Source: Rhodamnia argentea (Eukaryota > Streptophyta > Magnoliopsida > Myrtales > Myrtaceae). Taken from it: a stretch of 64,000 bases of DNA. The notes beneath the pieces were generated by a model, which did no database searches, was not told the origin of the DNA, and saw only the letters and a list, made by a program, of their open reading frames with translations. The translations under genes and the position numbers were made by a program. The stretch is taken from the NCBI RefSeq assembly GCF_020921035.1, contig NC_063155.1:23801294-23865293 (forward strand), written 5' to 3'. Shown piece by piece: positions 24,690-35,218 of the stretch. The first letter of the stretch is position 1. Each line of letters starts with the position of its first letter.

Positions 24690-26370
24690 TTTTTTTACAC
24701 TTGTCCTTCCCAAATTCTTTTACATGTAGATGGCGACAATAATCCTTTGCTAAAGTGGAACCACTTACTACTTACTAGTATGAATAATAAACACAAAAAT
24801 CCTCGTCTCATTTTCATCCTCGTTGCTACTTCAAAGGTTATTATTTAGATCCAAATGAGCACACCCATATAAATAAATAAATAAATAATTAGCCTAGCGT
24901 ATCAATTTTTCCGCGATCGATGTAATCAACACTTTGACGACAATTAGCAAGTATCTTAGGAACTCCTTTTAAAACAACTCAAATTTTAATCATCATCGAC
25001 GCTACCTTTAACCGAGAAACATTTATTTTTTCCATTCTTATTTACACAGAAAAGTGCGTATATCAACTTCCTGATATTCAAAGTTCTCTTTGTCATCATC
25101 GACTATCAATACCGAATTTAAAAGAACTTGCGAATCTCATTAATCTATTAAAAAATCTATCCCGAAACCGTTCATTTTTATTTTCGCACAAGCCCGTTAT
25201 TTTACATGCGAGATCGACTTGCCACGTGCCATGTGGAATCTTTTGCAGACGAGAAACGGCGTGGTCGTCGTCGCCATCGGCAAGCGTATCCATAAATCGA
25301 AACGAACCACATTCACCTAGAAACGACGTAGCTTAGATTGCCGAGTTGACATTTCTAATGCCATCACGTCCGAAATCCATTTAGTCCCAACACGGCAACG
25401 AGAGTACTACGTACCAATCTGATCCCCTCATAAATACACAAACAAGGAAATTCAGGAAAAAGCAAAAATTAATGGATACCGACCCCGCGGCCCGTTCCGA
25501 TCCAATTCACACGAGAGGAAAATCCGGTCAAAGAAGAGTTGGATTCCAATTTAAAGTCCGAAGCTGACCGGCGGGATTTGCGCGAGGTGGTACACAAAAT
25601 CCAAAATCGAAGAAACTGACCCATCGATTAATTGCTGCTTCGACCAAAAAATAAAATGAAAATTAATTGCTGCAATGGTGAAAAAATACAAGAAAAATAA
25701 ATGAAAGGAAAAGGAAAGACAATTTGGTAACTGGCCCTGCACCTATGAATTAGCATGTAGCTCTTTTTGTTAGATCAACTCCGATCAATACAGGTCATTG
25801 ATCACGTACGTCAGCTTAATCCGATCTAATCAAATCTTTAAAATGCCTTGTGTAGGACCTCGTTCAAATGCTCGAAATGTAAATTAAATAGAGGATAGTT
25901 TCTATCATAAAAAAAGAAAAAATTAATTGGCAATTAAAGGTAAAGCTTGCGGGCACGGGCACATTAAAATAAAAAAAGTATCCGTAGAGCCCACTGCCCT
26001 TGTATAGACAAAATTAATAATCCTAAAGAAAAAAATTTATAAACACCGACACATGCCCCCGTTCCGATCCGATTCGTACAGGAAGAAAACCCAGTAAAAA
26101 AAAATAGTTGGATTCCAATTTAAAGTCCGAAACTGACCTGCAGGATTTGCGCGAGGATGCTTCACAAAATCCAAAATTAAAGAAACTAACCCATCAATAA
26201 ATTGCTGCAATGATTAAAAAAAAAATTCACAAGAAAAATAAAAGAAAAAGAAAAAGAATAGACAATTTGGTATCTCACCCCTACGCCAGAGAATTAGCAT
26301 GTAATGATGAGCTTAGACCTTTTTGCCAGAGTTCTTTTTGTTAGATAAACTCCGATTAGTCATTGATCAC
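24690..26370. repeat. First segmental copy, distal part, plus a partial extra copy
   Basis: 25080-25790 aligns in order with 29320-30135. Shared words include 'AAGATCGACTTGCCACGTGC' (with changes), 'CCTAGAAACGACGTA', 'GGATTTGCGCGAG' and 'GAATTAGCATG'. A further partial copy is at 26050-26330 ('GGATTTGCGCGAGGATG', then 'GAATTAGCATGTAATGATGAG'). I recognise no gene. Confidence 0.6.
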
Positions 26371-26399
26371 ATGCACCAGCTTATTCGATAATCACGCAT

Positions 26400-27199
26400 T
26401 TTTTTTTTCTTTAAGTCAAAACGAATTCTATCATGTGTTATCATAATTACTAATATTGTAATTTTCACTTGATTTGATGATCTCATCGATACTTATAAAC
26501 TAAGCAAATTTGTGAAATACTAAATTGTAGGTGTATCTATTGATTCATCGCTCAATCGCCAATCTGAGACATATTTATTGCTCCAATCTATTCATATTTC
26601 GCTGTAATTAACCTGTAAAACAAAGTGGGCCTATCATGTTCCATGACTTGTGTTATATTATAACTTCACGATAGTGGTACAGATTTATAAATATGCCAAT
26701 AGCGAAGTGCGTACAACTTGCCTTGCCAAGCACGTTTGAGGGGAGATATATGTCACATCTTCCATTGTCCTTTTCTTGTACGCATGACAAATTTTTTGTG
26801 TCATAAATTCGTAATTGAGAGTGACTATCTATGGCATGTTACATTAGATTTTTATATCAAGTCCTTATACAACGACCAAGAGCAACTATTTGCAATTTAT
26901 GATAGACTTTTTAGATTGGACCGTTATGTAATGATCGAAAAGTTATTTCCACTTCCACTTAAATTCCCAGAACCCTTTGCTATTTTTGGACAAGATCGCC
27001 ATATTATTTCCGAGATCAACCGTCTGCTGCTTGATGTATAAGATACTTGATTCATTCTTTGTATAGCAATCAAGAGCTAACTCTTTGAGTATTAGTTGTT
27101 ACTTTTGTATTAATCTTTGCTCAACAAATCGAATTAACAGTTCACATAGTATATTAAAATTGCTCTACTCGTGAGAAGTAGCCGTTATTGTTTTATGGA
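26400..27199. repeat. Second segmental copy, proximal part
   Basis: It resembles 19360-20300. The shared order is a 'GATTTGAT..AAGCAAAT..TATTGATTCATC' type opening, then 'TTGCCAAGCACGTTTG', 'GACCAAGAGCAAC' and 'TTGCTATTTTTGGACAA'. It has only one unit where the first copy has two. Confidence 0.5.
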
Positions 27200-27820
27200 G
27201 ATAAGTGTACAGGAATTCTAAAACTTATCGCGAGAGTGCAATTGAGTCTTAAGACTTTTAAAAAATGCAATTAAGACTTAAAATTAGTCAAATTAGTGCA
27301 ATCGAATCTTCTGTTAGTTTTTGGACCAAAAAAAAAAATCTTCTGTTAATTTGGCTAGCAAAAAATGCTGAAAATTTTTCATTGTTTTTTTATCCTACGT
27401 GATATTTTTATTAATTTATTCCTTAAATCTTACTTATATTAGATTAAAAAAACAAAATAACAATTAACAAAGCCCAAGTTAAAACAGGAGCCACGAGGAG
27501 TTATTGGTGGGCCAGCGGGGGCCCATTGCTCTTTCTTTTTTAAGTTTGGGTTCTTTTTTAATAAAATTTTAGTATTTTTTATTATGTTTTAATTTAAGTG
27601 AGATTTGAGGTGAAAAATTAGGATTTGGGCTAAAATGATACTTCATACTTTAGTTAAAATGATCGTTACATTGGAGAGAGAAATTAATAAAGAATGACAC
27701 GTTAGCATTTCATTAGTCAAATTGATAGAGTATATGGAAGGACTAAAATGCACTTTTTAAAAGTTGTATGACTCAATCGTATTTTTGCTATAAATTTTAG
27801 AACTTCTGATGTGCTTATGA
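27200..27820. mobile_element. TIR element inserted in the second segmental copy
   Basis: The arms read 'AAGTGTACAGGAATTCTAAAA' on the left, with a reversed 'AAGCACATCAGAAGTTCTAAAA' counterpart on the right, followed in both by a 'GATTGAGTC' type word. The duplicated sequence on either side resumes the order seen in the first copy, so the element is probably an insertion later than the duplication. No coding content is seen. Confidence 0.5.
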
Positions 27821-28400
27821 TTTTTTCTAATATTCGAAATGTTCTTTCTTGCATGCGCGGTGAATATGAACCATGCATCTATTTCATCATTCATGGTTGA
27901 CGAGTGAACACATTTTCTTCAAAATATTAGGGATGAATATGATTTCGGGATAGAACCGAGAATCAGAAAATTGGGTCGATGAGAATCGATCGTGTTCCAT
28001 AATTTAGAGTATTTATAGCAGGTTCTAAGTTTCAAAAATTGAGAAATTGGTGCGGATGAGTAGGCTCTAGGACCCCATAACAAGTCTTTGTATTTTTCTT
28101 TTTCTATTCGCACAATTCTACGGTATTCCATGACGTTCGATGATGAGTGTGTAATCTGGAATCACTAGTCCGAGCTTTCATTTCCAACGAAATATCTACT
28201 AAGGTGTAATGTTCTAGTGTTGCGTTAGCTCATTTGACAAATAGAAAAATTTTCCACGCAACACACCATTTTCTAGCATGAGTAACAAATACAAAAACGC
28301 GCGTATCGTTTTCACAATCGATGCGTCGTATTTGTTCCTCTCACGTTAATTCTTATTTGCGCGCGAAAAGCGAAGATATCAGCTTCCCCATACTCAAATC
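27821..28400. repeat. Second segmental copy, middle part
   Basis: Contains the ATGAACCATGCAT..CATTCATGG stretch matching 23977-24010 and 'GCGTATC' sequences preceding the tandem array. Nothing codes here as far as I can see. Confidence 0.45.
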
Positions 28401-28409
28401 TTTCTTTCT

Positions 28410-29500
28410 CGCCCTACCGATACCGCATTTAAAAGTACTAGAGAATATCGTCATTTAATTCAAAGACATTTCCCGAAGCCGTTCATTTCTAATCTTGCAC
28501 GATGTTCGTTATTTTCACGGCAAAATCAACTTGCCATGTGCCATGTCGGAGTGAAAAACAATGTTGTTATGTTCCTTTAATGTTTTACCGCACAACCGAT
28601 GAAATCGATATCGCATTTAAAAGCACCGGCGAATCTCATCATTTAAATTCAAAGATCTTTCCTGAGGCCATTCGGTTATATTTTTGCACGAGTTCGTTAT
28701 TTTGTCGGCAAGATCGACTTGCCATGTGCCACTCGACGGGTGATAAGCAAAGTTGTCGGGTTCCTTTAATGCTTTACCGTATAACCGATATCGCATTTAA
28801 AAGCACCGACGAAACTCATCATTTTAATTTAAAGGCCTCCTCCAAAACCATTCATTTCTATTTCTGCCCGAGTTCGTTATTTTATCGGCAAGATCGACTT
28901 GCCACATGCCATGTCGGATCCTCGGCGCATGAAAAACAACCTTGCCCAGTTCTTTCAATGCTTTACCGCACAACCGATATAGTTGATATTGCATTTGAAA
29001 GAACCGACGAATATCGTCATTTAATTCAAAGACCTCTTCCGAAACAATTCATTTCTATTTCCGCGTGAGTTCGTTATTTTATTGGCTATATCAACTTGCC
29101 ACATGCCACATCGGATCCTCGGTGCATGAAAAACAACATTGTCGAGTTCCTTCGATGCTTTATCGTACAATGATGCAAAAATGTACGGCTTACTTTTTCT
29201 TTCATCGATCTTATTCGCGGAATCATCGTTCTCCTCAAGAATCGTATCCCTAAAATCAATGACATCGGGTTCTTTTAATGTGTCCCAATACTCAAAACTT
29301 TCTTTCTCGCCCTAACAACCGATACCGCATTTAAAAGCACCGGCGAATCTCGTCATTTTATCGAAAGACCTATCCGGAAACCATTCATTTCTATTTCTGC
29401 ACGAGTTCGTTATTTTATCGGCAAGATCGACTCGCCACGTGCTCCTGTCCGATCCACGGAGGGAGAGAAGCATCGTTGTCGGGATTCCTTTAACCCTTTA
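28410..29500. repeat. Tandem array, ~180-200-bp period, about five units
   Basis: The anchor word GCATTT(A/G)AAAG recurs at 28425, 28613, 28793, 28991 and 29327, giving spacings of 188, 180, 198 and 336. Each unit also carries a 'GAGTTCGTTATTTT' word, a 'GATCGACTTGCCA' word and a 'CTTTACCG' word. A single diverged unit is at about 25105-25260. An open frame of 188 codons runs through three units (28502-29068). It looks like a by-product of the periodicity; no family is recognised. Confidence 0.65.
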
Positions 29501-30624
29501 CCGTACGGCCGATGCGGAAAACACACGACTTTCTTCTTTTATCGATCGTATTCGCGGAATCATTGTTCTTCCGTGGGCAACCGCATCCCTAAAACCGAAA
29601 CAAATGACATTCAACCTAGAAACGACGTAAGCTAGATTGCTGGAATTAACATTTTCTAATGCCACTCCCGTACGAAATCTAAGCAAACCCCTAACATGGT
29701 AACCAGCGTTCAAGGCAGCAAATCTCATCCCCTCACAAATACGGAGAGCAGTAAAAGGAAGGAAATCCAGGGCCAAAAAAACGGGTAAAAGGATAGTGAT
29801 GCCGGGGGTAATAAATACCGGCCCGGGCCACGTCCCGGCCCGACCCATAAAAGGTAGAAAATCCGGCACAAAAGGAGGGTTGGATTCTAATGTGAAAGTC
29901 CGAAACTGATCAGCAGGATTTGCGCGAGATGGTTCAAAGAATCCAAAATTAATGAAACTAATCCCACAATTCTGTCCCCCAAAAAAAAAAAAAAAAAAGA
30001 AAAAAAATCCGATAATAATAATGACTACTAATTACTTTACCCTGCAATGATGACGAAAATTCACAGTAAAAAAAAAAAAAGGAAAGGAAAGGAAGGAGAG
30101 AATAGTAATCTCACCCCTACCTATGCCTATGAATTAGCATGCAATGATGAGATTAGACTTTTTTTTTTTGTTCCCTCCGAATTTATGGATTTTCCCGTTT
30201 ATTTTCTGATTATATATGGTCAATTTCAGGGGGGAAAAAAAGAAATTCCCAAAAAGAGGAGGTTGCATTTTGGGGAATGGCAGAAAAAGGGGGGGAGGAA
30301 AAAAAAAGAAGAAGAAGGGCTGTCTCCCATTTTGAGAGAAGCCATAAGAGGGAAAAATTCAAAATCGGGGGCGAATTCCGAATTTCAAAGGGAACCCGCC
30401 CAATTTTGTTTCCCTAAAAGAAATAATTTTTTTTTTTTTGCTTTTTTGAAATTGGGGCATTTAATTATTTGCTATTTTCAGATCACCATCGCCTTCCCCG
30501 TTCCCACTCTCTCTCTCTCTCTCTCTCCTTTAAATATTGCCTCCACTTTCACTTGACCCCATGACCAATCCTCTCCTCCGCTCTTACTCAACCGCTTCAT
30601 ACTCTGTCGCTCTCTGATTTGCGC

Positions 30625-30655
<31 letters not shown>

Positions 30656-30711
30656 GTTCGAACTTCAAAAAACCTCTCCGCTTCCGCTTTTTTATCCTGC
30701 ACCCCGCTGCC
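29501..30711 (+). promoter_or_regulatory. Region upstream of the VIM gene, partly duplicated DNA
   Basis: 29600-30150 matches 25300-25790 and in part 26050-26330. The last ~200 bases before the start codon contain CT-dinucleotide runs (30510-30528 and 30626-30651), common near plant transcription starts. 'CTTTAAATATTG' (30528-30539) could act as a TATA-like element. No coding feature is seen. Confidence 0.4.
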
Positions 30712-33700
30712 ATGGCGCACGTTAGCGACCTCCCCTGCGACGGCGACGGCATTTGCATGGTCTGCAAGGGGAAGCCGTCGCCCGACGAAACCCTCACGTG
30801 CAAGACCTGCGCGACGCCCTGGCACGTCGCCTGCCTCTCCTCCCGGCCCCCGACCATGGCCGACGCCGTCCAGTGGGAGTGCCCCGACTGCTCCCTGCTC
30901 GCCGGGGCCGAGCCCCCGCCCGCGATCGCGGCTGGGGCCGGGGCCTCCTGCGATCTGCTGGCGGCGATCCGCGCGATCGAGACGGACGATTCGCTGACCG
31001 AGCTCGAGAAGGCGAAGCGGCGCCAGGAGCTCCTGAGCGGCGGCGCGAGGGCCTCCGAGGGGGAGGACAGGAAGGAGAAGGGCAATGGCGTGCTCGACAT
31101 TCTCGACGGGAGCTTGAACTGCTCGTTTTGCATGCAGTTGCCGGAAAGGCCGGTCACGGTGAGCCTTTTCCTTTTTTTCTCCAATCTGTTTGATCTTATC
31201 GCTTCGTGAAGCTCAATGGAGTTGTTCCTGCTTGTTCATTGCGGTTACCGATATCTCGCGGAAGTCCGTTTCGTTTCGTTTCGTTTTCTTTTTCTTTTTG
31301 GTTTTACCTAAGCAGTTTAATCTGGGGTTGTTTATTTGTTGCCCAGGTGCGTTAGCGATTGATTTCACATCTCAATCGACTACAGTAATGGTGAACATCG
31401 GATTCTCCGCTATCGATGCCTTTTTGATTTTTTGTATTCTCACGAGTCACCATTTCTTCCACTAACCTTCATCGGTTATAGTTCCAGTCGTTTTAGAACT
31501 TTGTCGTTTTTTACTACTGCTTTAATCTGTTGGTTGAATCTTGTCCATAGTAGCATTCATTTCGCCTATTACCATGCGCCTTTCTATGTACAGCTAAAAA
31601 AGTTACTTGTGTTTGTTGGGTTAATGTTAACCTCATATTGTTGCAAATAAGCGTTGAAGATAATTGTTTATGAGTTGCATTTGCCCCTGAAGAAATTTAG
31701 CCAAGTTGGAAAATGGGACATCATGTTCCATTTGATGCTAATCTACTTTCTGTATCCTGTTACAGACGCCTTGTGGACACAACTTCTGCTTGAAGTGTTT
31801 TCAGAAATGGATTGGGCAGGGGAAGCGCACCTGTGCAAATTGTCGCCATGAAATTCCTGTGAAGATGGCGAGCCAGCCTCGTATCAATTCTGCACTTGTT
31901 ATAGCCATCAGAATGGCAAAGATGTCAAAATCAAACAATGAGAGTGCACAGGCCAAGGTCCACTATTTTATCCACAACCAAAACCGGCCTGACAAGGCAT
32001 TCACTACTGAGAGGGCAAAGAAGGCCGGAAAGGCCAATGCTTGTTGTGGAAAGATCTTTGTTACCGTCCCTCCAGATCACTTTGGTCCAATCCTTGCAGA
32101 CAATGATCCAGAGAGAAACCAGGGTGTGTTGGTTGGAGAGACTTGGGAAGATAGGATGGAATGCAGACAGTGGGGTGTGCACCTTCCTCATGTTGCAGGG
32201 ATTGCGGGGCAGTCGACGCATGGTGCACAGTCTGTGGCTCTTTCAGGGGGCTATCAAGACGATGAGGATCATGGCGAGTGGTTCCTCTACACAGGGAGGT
32301 ATCTCATTTCTGCTATCTGTTTTTATCCTTTGGACTGTTTGCTAGCTTGTCTCGCATCCCAATGAGGGAAAGTGTTTAAGAATCTTAGGTCGCCATTGAG
32401 AAGCAAACTCTCTGTCTATCATTTGTTGACTAGTTCCTTTTTTTTTTTTTTTTAATCTGAAGTTATTGGCTTTACTCTTAATTTAATCTGAATAATCTAA
32501 TGATGGGTTCAGTCTGTGCCTGCGGCTCATTGCTTAGCAATTCCTAGTGAGGGTTTTGCTTTCGACACACATTTATTTACAAGCAAACAGTTTTTTACTG
32601 CACGATCGCTAAAATGAAACTTGAGCAGACAGTGATAAGAAAGCACCACACCCTTAATTTGTTGCCTGTTTGAGAGTAATGTTGGGGTGATCATTATTCC
32701 CATCTTCCATTAGTGTGTCAATAATGAATGAGCATTATTTTGATTGCTTTGTAGCGGTGGAAGAGACCTTACAGGCAACAAGAGAACAAATAAGGAACAA
32801 TGTAAGGATCAGACGTTCGAAAAGTATAATGAGGCATTGCGAGTAAGTTGCAAGAAAGGGTATCCTGTCCGAGTAGTGAGGTGAGTTGACATCATTAATT
32901 CTTGCTAAAGTGACAGATTCTTCTTACTGGACTAGCTGTTGCCAGAAGTGTTGTGCAATTTGGTGACGTGCATGATCCTTACTGGTTTATTTTATGTCAG
33001 CTTTTTGCAGCAATAATGAAGGATAGAAATGCACCAACATTCACAGTTATTCCTTAGAATTAACCTTTTGTTTTTTTTTTTGGCCAAAGATGGTTTGATA
33101 TATGGATTTAATAGATTAAGGTTTTCAGGTAGAAAAGAACCAGGTTGTACGGAGGTGATCATATATGGAGAACTTCTGTGACATTGCCTTGAATTTTATC
33201 TGCTGCGAAGGACTATATTTTGTATTAAATGACACAGTGTACCAGAACAGCCATGTATGGATTGGAATAAACGTGTTTGCATAAATTCCATAATTGTTAC
33301 CTTGGCTTATCCAATACCCTAGTCGTTGCGTTGCATAAAGTACACTGCAGACTAAAGAAGAAGAATGTTAGGTTAAATTCTCTATTTCCCAGGATTTTTC
33401 AATAAGTGTTTTGCTGCACTATGGGTTAACATTTCCTTGACGGCAGGTCACACAAAGAAAAACGTTCTGCATATGCTCCAGAAACGGGGGTGCGATATGA
33501 TGGTATATACAGAGTTGAGAAATGCTGGCGTAAAGTGGGGATCCAAGTAAGATTAATGGCACATTGTTCTTGTTGCATAATACACATTGTTTTGTTTTAG
33601 TCTCAATGTTAACAAATAGTTATTATGTCCCAGGGTCGTGTGGTCTGCAGATATCTTTTTGTACGATGTGACAATGAACCTGCCCCTTGGACGAGGTTAG

Positions 33701-35218
33701 TGTTTTGCATTCTCTCTTCCTTCTTTGTTTTCATCCTCCCTTAACATGTTTGTGTTTTCAAAATTGATGTGAAGTGATGATCATGGTGATCGACCAAGGC
33801 CCCTCCCAATTGTTAAGGAGTTGAAAGGTGTCAAAGATGTTACTGAGAGGAAAGAACATCCATCCTGGGACTATGATGTAAGTCCGTTCACTTTCATACA
33901 CTTTCTTTGGCTGGTTTTTTTTTTTTTTTTTTGGTAAGGTTCTTTGGTTGGTTTTGTCTACTGTAAAATGGAGAATTTTCGTTTGTAGGCAGAAAATGGC
34001 TGCTGGATGTGGAAGAAGCCACCCCCGAAGAGTAGGAAACATTTCAATTGGGGAATGGAGGATGGGAAGGGACTGAGGGGAAGCAGGAAGCGCTCACATA
34101 AGTCAGTCAGAGAGAAGCTCCTCAAAGGTAAAATTTGACTGCTTTATTTAGTTTCTGGAGAATTACTTGTGCTAGTACTTTACTCATTACTACTTCATTG
34201 AAAACTTATATTCCAATGGTCAATGATGCAGAATTTAGCTGTCAAATATGTCGGAATGTGATGAATTTACCTCTGACTACGCCATGTGCGCATAACTTCT
34301 GCAAAGACTGTCTAGAGGGAGCCTTTGCTGGACAAAGTTTCATAAGACAGAGGACTTGTGAAGGCAGAAGGACGCTACGTGCGCAGAAGAATATAATGAA
34401 ATGCCCATCATGTTCAATCGACATTTCTGATTTTCTTCAAAATGCACAGGTATAGCACTTCGCAGGATTTCATTATCCTATATGAAATTGGGACTTATAT
34501 GTTGTCTTTTGGCATTTTCACACCGGAGCTCGTGTAATACGAGGCTTTAGAATTTTGAAGGCCTTAAAATGTCTTCAGAGTCAATGATCATCCACAGAAA
34601 AGGTTTAAAAGCCAATTGATGATCAAGTGGTTGGGAATGGTTGAAGCATTTCTATGTTATCACTGTCTGGTTAATTTGTTTTATCGTGTCTGTATGCTTA
34701 TGAGGCTTTGACATCTGTGACAGGTAAACAGAGAGCTAATGGGTGTGATAGAATCACTTCAGCGCCGGGCACTTGAGGAGGAGGAGGAGGAGGAGGACGA
34801 CGACGACGAAGAAAACACTGAGTCGGGTGAGGAAGCTGAAGGCACTCTGAACAATTTGGAAAATGATGCTGAAGATGTTGAAAATGATGATGCAGAAGAT
34901 GAAGTCTCTGGGGAAACTGAGATACTGTTGAAACCGGAGGCTGAAACTGAAAAGCAGGAAGCCTGCAAGCAGAAGGCTGAAAATCCTGGCAATTGCATTT
35001 CAGATCTCATCCAATCTGACGCTGCAGACGCTGAACTTCAGGTGGACGTCAATAATCAAGAAGATGCTGAAGATGAAGAGGTGAATATGGCTGTGGCAGA
35101 GAGTAATGCCATGCAGTTCCGAAAACGAAAGAACTGCAATGAGGTAGTCAGTCCAGTGAAGTTGGATGCTGGAGTTGCAACCAAGAGCAAGAGGGCCAAA
35201 ATGGCGGCAGCTAATTGA
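30712..35218 (+). CDS. ORTHRUS/VIM-type E3 ligase, PHD-RING-SRA-RING (with an apparent frameshift)
   Basis: Nine exons fit: 30712-31158, 31766-32298, 32755-32881, 33447-33546, 33634-33695, 33775-33877, 33989-34127, 34232-34449 and 34724-35218. The family binds hemimethylated cytosine and maintains CG methylation in the nucleus. A PHD finger (residues 9-60, CDGDGICMVC..CPDC) comes first. RING 1 follows from about 137 (NCSFC..CGHNFCLKC..CANC). The SRA/YDG domain begins about 255 (VPPDHFGPI, NQGVLVGETWEDR, GGYQDDEDHGEWF). RING 2 (CQIC..CAHNFCKDC..CPSC) is in exon 8. An acidic tail and a basic NLS-like end are in exon 9. Exon 3 is 127 nt where the flanking frames need 126. Five A follow TTCG at 32820-32824 where FEK needs four. 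Read literally, a TAA follows at 32828-32830 and the protein stops near residue 351, inside the SRA. Either this is a sequencing error or a recent null allele. All other borders and frames are intact. Confidence 0.92.

Noticed and set aside
28410-29500. Possible CRISPR-like or satellite array
   Set aside because: Units are 180-200 bp, diverged and without uniform short repeats and spacers, in a plant nuclear context. It is a small tandem repeat, not CRISPR.
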